From positions 1 to 63,659 of the forward strand of contig NZ_LAJA01000002.1 of assembly GCF_000970675.1 (NCBI RefSeq): DNA of 63,659 nucleotides, read 5' to 3'. How positions within the stretch are numbered: the stretch's first letter is position 1; each line of letters opens with the position of its first letter. Source of the stretch: Domibacillus tundrae. GTDB lineage: Bacteria > Bacillota > Bacilli > Bacillales > Domibacillaceae. A program made the translations under genes and the position numbers. Shown here one piece after another: positions 18,701-27,527 of the stretch. The notes under the pieces were generated by a model. It did not search any database, was not told the origin of the DNA, and saw only the letters and a program-made list of their open reading frames with translations.

Positions 18701-18843
18701 ATCGCATCGAAAATCGTTGTTTTACCTGATCCTGTTTTGCCGGAAATGACAAACATTTTTCGATTTTCAAGCTCTGAAAAATCAATGACCTGACGGCCTG
18801 CGTACGGACCAAATGCTGTCATTGTTAGCGTGATCGGCTTCAT
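15736..18843 (-). CDS. sbcC: SbcC exonuclease subunit (SMC-like ATPase)
   Basis: 1035 aa. Walker A GKTGSGKTT lies near residues 35-43. Long coiled-coil arms flank a zinc-hook CSVC, and the C-terminal half has the ABC signature LSGGESFKAA and Walker B ETMFVDEGFGTLD. With SbcD it forms the Mre11/Rad50-like complex that opens hairpins and processes DNA ends and protein-blocked breaks. Its ATG overlaps the sbcD stop by 4 nt, indicating coupled translation. Length matches Bacillus SbcC proteins. Confidence 0.96.
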   Translation of the reverse strand: MKPITLTMTAFGPYAGRQVIDFSELENRKMFVISGKTGSGKTTIFDAISFAMYGKPSGDHRSASEMRSQFADPKQMTEVALLFQLKGRTFFIKRTPQQEKPKSRGGGMTTAGAAAELYEKKADGSEELLAANVRDTDEKMNELIGLEANQFRQILMIPQGEFQKLLMAGSQEKEKILQKLFQTSFYKRVEDVLKEKSDALKNEAGKAADQQIALLKNLPAYSLDMRNLLEQETIQKDAIFTQLDIDLTEMNKQYELLQKHVKDVSSHRDFLLGERERGLSRNAQFDRLETALQEKEQLDEKKEAIKTSQSQIDRAERAEKLLSYEMVEQKARQAAEAAIKRRNEAAIAMQEANRLFEQASERLKKEQDLQPARDESAKQLQKLQSIKDAVYAYRSAADDAKKAEERLENIKQAVLHVMKKDQDISGTEQEVEQSLHALQSSKETYLETGHLIEKLRALLDQFHELTVAQNVLREQENLEEAARQQAEKTAASAAASLEELRHIRIEWNKGQSAMLARQLKEGEACSVCGAVHHPNPAKANISQLSEQELEEAEKQAERHNQENRNAEQKWTEARYSLKSARDNIEKLEKKLPADFQVEKAAAHLKQAEKSRKQAEQDMIKKEKLEKQLLNVKQQKKQLTAQLEQNRIEEMNANSAFIQSKSTLQQLEQAIPEPMRNSDYFTKELDRLGKETTGLQNQYEQAMEAVQKANIARQTAESVFNERMQAVQNAKSMLHEAKSAFLQKCEEAGFGSLDRYKEATQLIESLAEMKDVVQQYEQKQRDLLLLITELKTALDGCIRTDIVKLEEEIYTLNEELARWTDQAASITAQIKASIHIRGSVEEIAGQMARAEEAYRLAGHLYEVAHGKNELKVTFERYVLASFLEDILAAANTRLTVMTNGRFLLERLTERSKGNAQSGLDLLVFDQYTGANRHVKTLSGGESFKAALALALGLAEVVQNYAGGVSLETMFVDEGFGTLDPESLDQAIETLMDIQADGRLVGIISHVPELKERIDARLEVGQSNTGSKAKFVFTGEG

Positions 18844-19961
18844 AAGCGGCTATCCTCCTTTTTTGCTTCTTCCAGAACGGTTGTCATATAAGCCCTTTTT
18901 TCTTCTAAAAAAGGGAGTCCTGTCATTGCGTGATAAAATTCCTGAAAGAGTTCCAGCTCATTTTGCTTTTTTTTCGTTGAAGCAGCAGATTCAAAGGCAG
19001 TGGGAGCAGCAGACATTTTTTCAAGGTGAAGAATATGTGGAAATTTATATTTCAGCTTCGCCATTGGATCGATGAGCGCCCCTTCACCTTTTATTATCAC
19101 TTTTATATAGTCATCAGAGGCATCCTGCTCCATTAATTCATCAAAATAACCAGCCATTACTTTCATTTCACGCACTGGTTTTAACGTTTCTTTTGTGACA
19201 GATACCTGCTTTTGTGCATCGATTTCCACAATTGATACACTTTTTGTATGCGCTGCTTCCGAAAAAGAATATTTGAGCAACGAGCCCGCGTATTTAACGG
19301 AAGGATGATGAATCGCCTGCGGATTGTGAAGGTGCCCGAGTGCCGTATACTGAAATGGCGCAAAAAGTTCGACCCCAACATTTCCTGTTCCTCCAACAGA
19401 TAAAATGCGTTCAGAATCACTCGTTTCGCCACCAGTTACAAATGCATGGCCAACCGCAACATGTATTCCGTCCGAATCCATGTTTTCACTTAATCGGCCT
19501 GTCAACACGTTCATCGCATCGTGGTGGGTATGAACAGAATCATCGTCAAATAAATGCCGGATAACACCAGGTTCAGCGTACGGCAAACAATGAAAATGAA
19601 CACCTTCAATAACTGGACAAAACATATCTTTTTCCATTTTTCCGGCAAGATAAAAACGGTTTTGCCGGAACCACGTTGAGCCGAACGCAAGCCGTTCCGA
19701 GCTGTCATGATTGCCGGAAATCGCGACAATCGGTACATTCATTTCAACATTAATTGTAAAAAGCGTTTCATTCAGCAAATTCACCGCGGAAGCTGGCGGA
19801 ACCGACCGATCATACAAGTCACCCGCTATCACAAGCGCATCCGGCTGCTCCCGTTCAATTAATCGAATCAGCCCTTGCAAAATAAAGCGCTGATCCTCGA
19901 TCATTGAAATGCCATGCACCATCTTGCCAAGATGCCAGTCAGCCGTATGAATAAATTTCAT
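18840..19961 (-). CDS. sbcD: SbcD exonuclease subunit (Mre11-like)
   Basis: 373 aa. Metallophosphoesterase motifs appear in order: TADWHLGK, GDLYDR, GNHDS and a downstream GH, together with a C-terminal capping region. It supplies the nuclease activity of SbcCD. ATG 19961 is preferred, with GGAGG 9 nt upstream, over the ORF start at 19979. A degenerate LexA-box-like sequence lies 18 nt upstream (19979-19992). Confidence 0.95.
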   Translation of the reverse strand: MKFIHTADWHLGKMVHGISMIEDQRFILQGLIRLIEREQPDALVIAGDLYDRSVPPASAVNLLNETLFTINVEMNVPIVAISGNHDSSERLAFGSTWFRQNRFYLAGKMEKDMFCPVIEGVHFHCLPYAEPGVIRHLFDDDSVHTHHDAMNVLTGRLSENMDSDGIHVAVGHAFVTGGETSDSERILSVGGTGNVGVELFAPFQYTALGHLHNPQAIHHPSVKYAGSLLKYSFSEAAHTKSVSIVEIDAQKQVSVTKETLKPVREMKVMAGYFDELMEQDASDDYIKVIIKGEGALIDPMAKLKYKFPHILHLEKMSAAPTAFESAASTKKKQNELELFQEFYHAMTGLPFLEEKRAYMTTVLEEAKKEDSRL

Positions 19962-19978
19962 TTCAATTCCCTCCTGCA

Positions 19979-19992
19979 CGTATGTATGTTCC
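19979..19992 (-). promoter_or_regulatory. Possible degenerate LexA box before sbcD
   Basis: Minus-strand GGAACATACATACG compared with CGAACATATGTTCG keeps the GAAC half and about 10 of 14 positions. It is very close to the start codon, so it may be coincidental. Confidence 0.3.
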
Positions 19993-20089
19993 GATCATAT
20001 CAGATGAATAGGATATTGAAAAGAATCAACAAGACGCCTTCTGTTTGGTATAATGAAAGCAAAGAAGATATCATAACGGGGGTTGCAGC

Positions 20090-20515
20090 ATGCTTGAAGG
20101 CTGGTTTTCTTACTTTATCGTCGCTTGGACGTTTATTCTCGTAGGCTTGTTTGCGATTGGCGGATTTTTCATGTTTCGGAAGTTTTTAAAAAAACTGCCG
20201 AAACATGATGGCCGATCTGACATGGACTGGGAAGAATATTATGTAGACAAAACACGAAAATTGTGGGGATCTGAAGAAAAAAATATGCTTGAAGAATTGG
20301 TCAGCCCGGTTCCGGAATTGTTCCGTGATGTGGCCCGCCATAAAATCGCCGGCAAAATTGGCGAACTTGCCTTGAAGGAAAAAGCCCGCCGTATTTCCCT
20401 TGATTTAATTATCCGCGGCTATATTATGGCTACACCAAAAAGAGATCATAAATTCTTACGAAAAAAACTCGATGAAATGAAAATCGATGCCGCGCCATAC
20501 AGCCATTTATTTTAA
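20090..20515 (+). CDS. yneK: DUF2621 membrane protein YneK
   Basis: 141 aa. One N-terminal membrane helix (about 5-29) precedes a basic soluble domain containing DMDWEEYYVDKT and a C-terminal KKLDEMKID. This is the DUF2621 family, a Bacillus protein of unknown function, in its conserved position next to ccdC and ccdA. It is transcribed convergently with ccdC and shares a terminator with it. Confidence 0.85.
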   Translation: MLEGWFSYFIVAWTFILVGLFAIGGFFMFRKFLKKLPKHDGRSDMDWEEYYVDKTRKLWGSEEKNMLEELVSPVPELFRDVARHKIAGKIGELALKEKARRISLDLIIRGYIMATPKRDHKFLRKKLDEMKIDAAPYSHLF

Positions 20516-20518
20516 CAT

Positions 20519-20552
20519 GAAAAAACAGCCTTCACTTAAAAGGCTGTTTTTT
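20519..20552. terminator. Shared bidirectional terminator of yneK and ccdC
   Basis: AAAAAACAGCCTT-CACTTA-AAAGGCTGTTTTTT, between convergent genes. Confidence 0.9.
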
Positions 20553-21039
20553 CTGTCATGGCCACAGAACGTTCTGGCAGCTGGCATTTTAACACTTTAT
20601 ATTTTCTATACATTACCACCCGCCATGGAAGAATCATCGCGAAGGCGAGAATAAAAAACATGCCGCCGAGTTCTCCTACATCAATTGAAGTCGATAAAAC
20701 AAGCTTTCCGACGATTCGAACGACGAGCAGCGTCATTAAAATGATCGGAAACGCTTTTGATCGTTTCAAATAAATGTCATGACCGCGTATTTCAAAATTT
20801 GATGTTTTAATAAGCAAGAGTGAAAAAAGACATCCTACGGCCGCTGCTTCAAGCAATTCAAGTCCGGTTACCCGAAACATCGGGAATAAAAACATGAACG
20901 CACCTGTGCTCATAAAAAGTGGCGGCATAATAATTTTTTTAGTTGAAGTTGGTTTTTTAGCCGCTTTCATCCGGACAAATAAAGTGGCAATCCCCATCAT
21001 AACAGCTGCCACGGATGATGCCGCAACCATCCAATCCAT
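20536..21039 (-). CDS. ccdC: CcdC membrane protein
   Basis: 167 aa with five predicted membrane helices. It corresponds to B. subtilis CcdC (YneJ), which is encoded in the ccdA cluster but is not essential for cytochrome c synthesis. ATG 21039 is selected: AAAGGA lies 9 nt upstream, whereas the ATG at 21048 directly abuts it. It follows ccdA after only 23 bp. The B. subtilis gene yneI (ccdB), normally between the two, is absent. Confidence 0.85.
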   Translation of the reverse strand: MDWMVAASSVAAVMMGIATLFVRMKAAKKPTSTKKIIMPPLFMSTGAFMFLFPMFRVTGLELLEAAAVGCLFSLLLIKTSNFEIRGHDIYLKRSKAFPIILMTLLVVRIVGKLVLSTSIDVGELGGMFFILAFAMILPWRVVMYRKYKVLKCQLPERSVAMTEKTAF

Positions 21040-21062
21040 ATTGATCATTCCTTTAGGGCAAA

Positions 21063-21770
21063 TTAAAAGCCGGTAAACCCGCCGAACAATGGTGTCAGGA
21101 TCATAATGATCTTTGTCATCCAATCAAAAAACAGGATAATACCCATTCCTATCATAACATACCCGCCGATATTTACAATCTTTGCACTGTGCGTGCGTAT
21201 CCATTTCATCCGTCCAATAAAAAAAGACAGAACAAAAAATGGAATGGCAAAACCAAGTGTGTACGCCATCATATAGAGCATAGCAGAGTCCGGATTCGTG
21301 CCGGCCATATAAATAACCGCAAGCAAAATAGGACCGGTACACGGTGTCCATCCCGCTCCAAATGCCAAGCCGATCAATGCCGACCCAACATAGCCGACCG
21401 GACGATTTTTAAATTCGACCCGCTTTTCGGACATCATAAATTTCGGCTGTAAAATGCCCGTCACAACCAATCCGAAAAAGATAATAAAAATCGCACCGAG
21501 CTGACGAATGAGATCGTCCCACTCTTTTAAAAATTGGCCGATAAACGATGACCCAAAACCGAGCAAAATAAACACGAGCGAAAAACCTAGAAGAAAGAAG
21601 AGAGTATGCAGCATACTTCGTTTTTGCAGCATCGCATTGTCGTTTTTCAGCTCATTGACACTCATGCCGGTAATATAGGATAAAAATGCAGGATACAGAG
21701 GCAGGCAGCAAGGAGAAATAAAACTTAAAAAACCTGCACCAAACGCCAGGAAAATATTTAAATCGGTCAT
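21063..21770 (-). CDS. ccdA: Thiol-disulfide carrier CcdA
   Basis: 235 aa, six membrane helices. The two redox cysteines lie in the conserved [11 protein letters not shown] and GWTPCTGP segments. CcdA passes electrons from cytoplasmic thioredoxin to extracytoplasmic thioredoxin-like proteins, serving cytochrome c maturation and spore cortex synthesis. ATG 21770 has AAAGGATG upstream; the in-frame extension to 21863 has no support. Confidence 0.94.
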   Translation of the reverse strand: MTDLNIFLAFGAGFLSFISPCCLPLYPAFLSYITGMSVNELKNDNAMLQKRSMLHTLFFLLGFSLVFILLGFGSSFIGQFLKEWDDLIRQLGAIFIIFFGLVVTGILQPKFMMSEKRVEFKNRPVGYVGSALIGLAFGAGWTPCTGPILLAVIYMAGTNPDSAMLYMMAYTLGFAIPFFVLSFFIGRMKWIRTHSAKIVNIGGYVMIGMGIILFFDWMTKIIMILTPLFGGFTGF

Positions 21771-21939
21771 GAATTCAACATCCTTTCCCTTCCCATTGTA
21801 ACAGAAACGAGCGATTTTACACTTTGACATATATGTGAACAGAAAAAAGTGAAAAAACGACAAATTTTTTTGAAAATAAGTAAATGATTGGGTATACTAG
21901 ATAGTGTAATTTACTAAACAATGGAAAGGGTGGTCCGCT

Positions 21940-22119
21940 GTGGATAAAGAAACCCTGCTTGACGCCATCGAAGCAAAGCGGACTGAACTGCTGAATATTG
22001 CTTTTCAAACCGGACTCACTTCTCCTCTTGCGATTGAATACAGCCAGGAACTGGACCGGCTTTTAAATTTATATGATGAACTTCACATTCGCAGCTTAAA
22101 AAAAGCGCAAGTAAAATAA
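21940..22119 (+). CDS. ynzD: Spo0E-family Spo0A-P phosphatase
   Basis: 59 aa from GTG 21940, with AAAGGGTGG about 7 nt upstream. The protein is a short two-helix hairpin with the family signature SQELDRLLNLY (35-45) that inserts into the Spo0A active site. Spo0E-type proteins dephosphorylate Spo0A-P and delay sporulation. B. subtilis ynzD also lies beside ccdA, which supports the assignment. It overlaps the left boundary of the accessory region that starts just downstream. Confidence 0.88.
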   Translation: MDKETLLDAIEAKRTELLNIAFQTGLTSPLAIEYSQELDRLLNLYDELHIRSLKKAQVK

Positions 22120-22147
22120 AAAAACTGCCCTTGGGGACAGTTTTTTA
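22119..22147. terminator. Bidirectional terminator between ynzD and secreted-protein gene
   Basis: AAAAAACTGcCC-TTGG-GGaCAGTTTTTT, shared by convergent genes. Confidence 0.8.
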
Positions 22148-22669
22148 TTTTTTCTTATAAATGCCTATTAAACCGTTTTCAATGAATATTTGATCAAATT
22201 CAGCTATAACTTTATCACCGGGCACAAGTTCATTTCCGAATATATTTTCATCATTGAAAATAATATCGCCTGACTGCGGGCTTGTTCCTTCTAAATTCAT
22301 CTGCCCATGTTCATACCACACACGATTAATTGTATAGACCACTTTTTCCGGTTTTACATATTCGGCAATGTTAAAATTGCCATCTTCCCAGTAAGTCCGG
22401 ATGCGATCTCCTACAGATAATTCAATTTCAACATCCGTCGGCTTAAAACGAATTATTTCACCGTTGCTCGCAGTTGCTCGGTAATAGCCTTTTTCAATCT
22501 TAGGAGACTTGAATGTAACAATATAATGCTTTAGTGAAATACCTTCTTTTTCTAATATTTCATATGGGGTACCTGTTAATTCATCTTCATATTCTGATGC
22601 TAGTACCGGGACACTTGCGCTGATCAACATAAATGGAAGAATAAATAAAGACAAGAATCGTTTTTTCAT
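22145..22669 (-). CDS. Hypothetical secreted protein
   Basis: 174 aa. A signal peptide (MKKRFLSLFILPFMLISASVP, then VLA-S) precedes about 145 residues of beta-rich, acidic sequence with two similar halves, IELSVGDRIRTYWEDG and ELVPGDKVIAEFDQ, resembling repeated OB-like or NusG-like beta domains. GGAGGGG gives a clear start. I do not recognise the family. Exported, probably extracellular or wall-associated. Confidence 0.7.
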   Translation of the reverse strand: MKKRFLSLFILPFMLISASVPVLASEYEDELTGTPYEILEKEGISLKHYIVTFKSPKIEKGYYRATASNGEIIRFKPTDVEIELSVGDRIRTYWEDGNFNIAEYVKPEKVVYTINRVWYEHGQMNLEGTSPQSGDIIFNDENIFGNELVPGDKVIAEFDQIFIENGLIGIYKKK

Positions 22670-22853
22670 TTTGCTGCCCCTCCTTTTCTCTCAATATTTA
22701 TATGTACCCCCATCTCAATCAATTACTCTTTAAAAAAATAAAAATTTATCTAGATCAGTTAGTTCATCTGTATACTGATCCTTTTTGAGGCGCTACACTA
22801 TAAGTCAGTTACTAAAAAGAGAAAAACACGTCAACTAATGACGTGTTTCAGAG

Positions 22854-23418
22854 TGTAGACAAAGTCAGCATTCGTCTTTTTAACGAAAATTTCTATTACC
22901 GAAAAAGGCAGGTATCTTTCAGAGAAGCAGGCTCGTTTTTTTACCTGGAGCCGGCAGGTGAAACCACCCGGACTTCGCTTTCCGCGGGCAGTGCGGGCGC
23001 TTCCTCGGCTGCGCCTGCGGGATCTCCCGACTCACTGTACGTCCCGCAGGAGTCTTCGTCCGGGCGGCTTCACCAAAAGCAGCGAGAAGAAGCAAGTCCT
23101 GATAGGCTATATGTGTGGAACAAACGCCAAGGACATGACTGCATACTCTTGCGCCATTGCCGCTGCTGCAAAAGATGGATCTGCCAGACATGGCTGTTTC
23201 GTTTAAACGCACAGGCAGTGGGCGCGCAGCGAAGACTCCTATGGGACTGACTGGCATGGCAGCTGAGATCGGATCTGCCGCAAAGCGGCGGAGACGAGCT
23301 CAGCGCCTGCCCCATGGAAAGCGAAGCCGCGCGCCCGCCGCCTTTATCGGCTCCCGTCAAAACAGCTTTCATGTGAAGAAACAAAAGGTGATTCTGTTAA
23401 AAATTTTGTTTGTCTACA
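22854..23418. repeat. Structured GC-rich repeat element, copy 1, with terminal inverted repeats
   Basis: The ends are 10-bp inverted repeats (TGTAGACAAA at 22854 and TTTGTCTACA at 23409). Inside are two GC-rich arms, 22957-23074 and 23214-23342. Each is itself palindromic at its ends (GGTGAA..TTCACC and GGC..GCC), and the two arms are diverged inverted copies of one another (shared AGACTCC..GGGAC, GCGAAG). A second copy lies at 51833-52201. Both strands show open frames because of base bias, but none has coding character. Repeats built on this AGACTCC/GCGAAG pattern are familiar in Bacillaceae intergenic DNA. Confidence 0.7.
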
Positions 23419-23461
23419 GTATGTAAAGTGAAAAACACACCAAGAGAAGGCGCTTTTCCGG

Positions 23462-24835
23462 TCACCTTTGAGTATCAGTATACATAGCTTGTTCTTTATG
23501 CATATGTTGAAGAATTTGTTGAATTCCCAATAAAGCATCATGCTCTTCTCCCACTGATAGTTGACCAGTATCCCACCTAAGATCAATTTCTTTTATGGTT
23601 TTAACCACAACATCAATAAATACATTTTCAACAGTTAGCCCATCGATCAAATTTTTATAGTTTTCAAATGCTCTTTCCCAATCTCCAGCTATTAAATTAT
23701 TTATATATAAATTCCAATACTGCTCCCTTTTAGAGCCTGCTGCTTCTTGTTCTACATGATCCCATCTGATGAATTTTGGAATCGTTACAGATAAATTTGT
23801 AGGTAATTCAAATGTGACTGAACTACCTAATTCTTGTAATGTTGGTCGATAAGGCTGCTGATCATTGACTACCTTTACTCGAGCTTTTTTACCATTTGAT
23901 AACTTCACAATTGAATCTGGCGGGTATATATTTAGCAATTCAATAAAGCTGATCAAATACATTAAATCATATTTCTTTTTCTTATTTAATAGAAGCTCAA
24001 TCGCTTTTGTTGCTAAAATAGGCTCACGATATGATCGCTTTAAGGTTAGAGCGGAATAAGAATCGACAATTCCCATTATCCGGATTTCTTTTGAAATATC
24101 TTTATCTGTCAATCCATTTGGATAGCCTGATCCATCTAAACGTTCATGATGAGATTTACAGATGGTCTCAAATATTTTCGGCAGCTTATTTTTCTTTGTC
24201 CAGGTTACTCCTTCCATTGTGTGGCTTTTTAAAATATCAAAGTCACTCTTTGTTAGCTTTTCTTCCTTGTTTAATAATTCTTTCGATATCTGTAACTTCC
24301 CTATATCATGAACTAAGCAGCACGCAGCAAATATATCTAATTCTCTTATTCCTACTTCATTTGCTAATAATGAACCCAGTAAAAAAACATCGAATGAATG
24401 GTAATAACTATATGAATCTAATTTCTTCAAATTAAACACTGCATTTGAAATACGGTCATCCTCCATTACATGAATAAACAAATTTTCTAGCCACATGAGT
24501 TTATCATTGTCATGAAGAACATACCCATATCTTGATTCATTCACCACATAAATCAAACTGTCATAAAAAAGCTTTTTTGTACTTAGAATTCCTTTTGAAT
24601 ATAAAATAGATGTCTTCTTTTTTACCTCCCAGGTATCTTGATTAGTCTGAATGCTTTCACCGGCCTCCAGAACCTCAACAGTTGAAATATTCCAATTAAT
24701 TAATTTTTCTATTGCAGTACGATTGATTAGAGTTCCTCCGCTAAGCAGCAATGTTCCATTTTTATAAACATCGCTATAAAGAATATCCCCTTTAACCAAG
24801 TCTCCTAACTCTTTTACTAACGCCAAATAGCTCAC
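23462..24835 (-). CDS. HD-GYP domain protein, putative c-di-GMP phosphodiesterase
   Basis: 457 aa. A small N-terminal domain precedes an HD-GYP domain with the hallmark motifs VHDIGKLQI and HHERLDGSGYP, plus the intermediate H in SHTMEGV. Metal-binding HD-GYP enzymes degrade c-di-GMP. The C-terminal 110 residues (about 345-457) are unassigned and acidic. The GTG at 24835 has only a weak site; AGGTGAG upstream of TTG 24826 suggests that start may be used instead. It is isolated, on the border of the accessory region. Confidence 0.82.
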   Translation of the reverse strand: MSYLALVKELGDLVKGDILYSDVYKNGTLLLSGGTLINRTAIEKLINWNISTVEVLEAGESIQTNQDTWEVKKKTSILYSKGILSTKKLFYDSLIYVVNESRYGYVLHDNDKLMWLENLFIHVMEDDRISNAVFNLKKLDSYSYYHSFDVFLLGSLLANEVGIRELDIFAACCLVHDIGKLQISKELLNKEEKLTKSDFDILKSHTMEGVTWTKKNKLPKIFETICKSHHERLDGSGYPNGLTDKDISKEIRIMGIVDSYSALTLKRSYREPILATKAIELLLNKKKKYDLMYLISFIELLNIYPPDSIVKLSNGKKARVKVVNDQQPYRPTLQELGSSVTFELPTNLSVTIPKFIRWDHVEQEAAGSKREQYWNLYINNLIAGDWERAFENYKNLIDGLTVENVFIDVVVKTIKEIDLRWDTGQLSVGEEHDALLGIQQILQHMHKEQAMYTDTQR

Positions 24836-25312
24836 CTACTCTAAAATTTTTATTCAAAATAAAATATAAAAAGAAATCATTATTTTTCCGATAATTTTGT
24901 ACGTTCATTTATTTTCGCTGGAAAGTACTGTAACTGTGTTCTCCTAACCTCCTGCCCGCATTGTCGTAACTTTTACAACTAAACAACCGCGCCTTTATAT
25001 CCATTTCTTTTGATATATTTATTAGGAAATCTTTCTTTGCTTGGAACATATTTTACACTTTATCACTTTGTTTGTGCTATTTATACTGTTTTTTAATTTC
25101 AGCAGTTATTTTTCTGTTTATTTTGTCGTACTTTTCATGACTTAAGTCACTCTATTTGATTTGATACTTAGCTTTTAAACACCTGTTACAATTTTAATTA
25201 CCCTCACCGTTACAGAAAGGAAAAAACATACTTATATAATATATTTAAGCTATATCACTCTTATCTTTCTCCTTTTTTCATATCTACTACTGATTTCATC
25301 CTCTAAAAACAC
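24836..25312. other. AT-rich intergenic stretch without a recognised gene
   Basis: Presumably contains the HD-GYP promoter. No ORF, RNA or repeat was recognised. Confidence 0.4.
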
Positions 25313-25500
25313 AAAAAACCACCTCTTCCTGTTTATCTTTCAACAGAAAAAGGCGGTTATCTTAGTTTTAATGAGCAGACGGATTGTTCTCTTTAATAGG
25401 TTTCCTTGCGTTAATATACAGCATCGTTGTCTGAGCACTTGCATGGCCTGCTTGATTGGCGACTTCATGGATATTCATCCCTTTTTCTAATAAATTCTCC
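25313..25500 (-). pseudogene. C-terminal remnant of a phage-type tyrosine integrase
   Basis: The minus-strand frame ending at TAA 25368-25370 reads NIHEVANQAGHASAQTTMLY, then IN and a short tail. This is the last helix region with the nucleophile Tyr of a recombinase family different from the two yneF-associated copies. Left of the stop is a hairpin (ACCACCTC / GGCGGTT), similar to the one following the other two recombinase remnants. Confidence 0.65.
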
Positions 25501-25750
25501 TTAGCTACTACTAAAATTTCGATTATCAAGCATAGAACATCTTGCAATACGATTCAGTATTCTAGCTTAGTCATTTTATTTTCCATAGTTATGTATTCAA
25601 CAGTATGATTCCAAGCATTTAAATTTAAATTATGTTTTACCGCTAAAAACATATTTATTTAGTGCAAAGCTGCTCCCTTCTGCTAAACCGCCGCTGTTTC
25701 ATGGATACACAATAAGGAACACTGTTAGCCGTTATTTCTGGGGGAAGAAA

Positions 25751-26131
25751 TTGCATCCTTTTGTATTGGAGCAGCAAGGAAAAAAGTGTTCTATTTGTGG
25801 CTGGACACCTGAACATGAGACTGAAATGAAACACCTTCACTTGCATGAAATAGAGGAATACGATTTCTCCAATAAAGCATGCCATTTGATCGCTATTCAA
25901 CTCATTTGCAAGAAATGTCATTCGTTCCAACATATCATGCGGACTGAGTTAGTTTCGACAAAGGAACAGTGGAAGAGTTTGATGCAGCATTTCATTCGTG
26001 TAAATAGCTTCTCTCCTGAAATTGTAAATGAGTTCGGTTTGGTGATAACGAAAGCACTACAACAAGAAAGCAATAAGGAAAAGCCGTTAAAAGCACGCTC
26101 TTTAAAGGGATTGTATAAGGGACTTTCTTAA
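25751..26131 (+). CDS. HNH-endonuclease-like zinc protein, possibly 5'-truncated
   Basis: 126 aa. CSICGW, HLHEIEEYD and LICKKCHSFQH give the C-x2-C ... H ... C-x2-C-H pattern of HNH nucleases, with HLHE in place of the usual DHH core. TTG 25751 has a GGGGGAAG site. The same frame stays open upstream for about 40 codons with nuclease-like sequence (YTIRNTVSRYFWGKKL) but lacks a start, so the gene may have lost its 5' end. It is convergent with a DUF6884-like gene in a mobile region, so a defence or element role is possible. Confidence 0.55.
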   Translation: MHPFVLEQQGKKCSICGWTPEHETEMKHLHLHEIEEYDFSNKACHLIAIQLICKKCHSFQHIMRTELVSTKEQWKSLMQHFIRVNSFSPEIVNEFGLVITKALQQESNKEKPLKARSLKGLYKGLS

Positions 26132-26177
26132 AAACAGCATCAATAAAACAATATTTAGAAGTCATATCTTTCATCGG

Positions 26178-26657
26178 CTAATACTTATTTTCCTTGCTCG
26201 AATCCGTTATTTCCTTATTAATAAGCAAAGAATTGTTTAGCTTTTGAAGCATATAACCGATCCCCTTACAATCATTCAAGGGGTATTTATAGCTATAGTT
26301 GCTTCCAAAAGCTTGCTCCACAACTTTTCTATACTTTTTTCCGCCTAAAACGACTAATTCATCAAAATCCGCTAATTTTTTTTCTGGAATTTGCTGTTTT
26401 AATTTATCAATGCTGATAATTTCGGGACTCTTAGAATTAAATGCAACATTGTAATTTGAATGAATCATATCTTGCGGAAATAAGAAGCCATGTTTCGCTG
26501 AAAGAATAACCCAATGTTCAAAGAAACGAGAAGCATAATTTTGACAAGAGTTATGGAACGAACCGATATAAACATTTTCCGCTTCTGTTGGTCCAGCATC
26601 CGGTTTCTTATCCCACACTTTTTTTGCTCCGCATGGAATAATACATAGTCTTTTCAT
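26178..26657 (-). CDS. DUF6884-like protein
   Basis: 159 aa. The pattern CIIPCGAKKVWD, YIGSFHNSC, WVILSAKHGFLFP and ELVVLGGKKYRK is that of DUF6884-type proteins, which are related in fold to the YaaA / archaeosine-transglycosylase accessory domains. The Cys and the SAKHGFL block are intact. AAGGAG lies upstream of ATG 26657. Biochemical role unknown; it is often found on mobile DNA. Family call is from motif memory. Confidence 0.5.
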   Translation of the reverse strand: MKRLCIIPCGAKKVWDKKPDAGPTEAENVYIGSFHNSCQNYASRFFEHWVILSAKHGFLFPQDMIHSNYNVAFNSKSPEIISIDKLKQQIPEKKLADFDELVVLGGKKYRKVVEQAFGSNYSYKYPLNDCKGIGYMLQKLNNSLLINKEITDSSKENKY

Positions 26658-26689
26658 TACTTTCTGTTCACTCCTTCTTGATTTAATAG

Positions 26690-27345
26690 TGTTTCGGGGA
26701 ATAGCTCACTAGCTAAGCCAATTAGCAAGTATTCCAGAATCTTGAGCGATGTTTCACCAAATTCCTTCCATTATTATATTATCTAATGACACATGTGAGA
26801 GACCTCGTCCTTGATAGGATAAAAAATACGCATCCTCTTTAAGGATTCTGTCTTTCACATACTCTCTGCGGATTCTCTCGTACTTCACCAGCACTTTTTT
26901 CAACGCAGGACATGCTCCTTATTTCCTTTTCCATGCACAAGAATAGATGCTTCTCCTACGTTCTCACAAGGCAGTGTTCGTATCTCCATCGCTCTAAGCC
27001 CACACAGTCCGCCAGCATAGCGATGATAGCCTTGTTGCAGGCTTCTCTAGTTCTTGTAGCTGAATGCCTCTATCATGTTGTATATGTCTTCTGCATTAAA
27101 GCCTTTCATTACCTTCTTCGACACTTTAGGGGTTTCAACCTTCTTCATTTACACTGAAACGACACTTTGTGGCTGTAGCCCAGACTGCTGCATAAATATT
27201 TTCTAGTTATGTAATTTCCCGCTTCTCTTTCAAATAAAGTTTGATATTCTTTAATTCCTGCTTCTTGTTAATCAGGGTTTTTTGCGTGAATCCTTTCGGC
27301 AGACAGTAATAGATCTACTCATTAATTACATCTTCTAATTCCATA
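26690..27345 (-). pseudogene. Decayed XerC/D-like tyrosine recombinase, copy A
   Basis: Minus-strand fragments match, in order, the N-terminal, central and C-terminal parts of the recombinase whose other copy is at 30368-30870. Recognisable stretches include KFFMKRRL-type N-terminal helices, MLADCG-type catalytic Arg region (27000-27060) and CPALKKVLVKYERIRREYV and AYFLSYQGRGLSHVSLDN further on. Several frameshifts and stops interrupt it, so it is inactive. It is followed by a hairpin and by a copy of the 3' part of yneF. Confidence 0.7.
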
Positions 27346-27527
27346 AAAAAACCACCTCTCTTAGTTAATCTTTCAACAAGAAAAGGTGGTTATCGTTATT
27401 TACAAGGGAAATAAACCAAAATAAAGTGAAAACAGCGATGAAGGTTTAACCTTTTACGCTATTTAAACAAATGAACAATGGATTAAAACTGCCTTAAACA
27501 CGGTTCTATCCCTTACACAGCAAGGAC

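Noticed and set aside
22919-23426. Open frames in the GC-rich repeat
   Set aside because: Open on both strands through base composition; composed of inverted repeat arms also found at 51833-52201.
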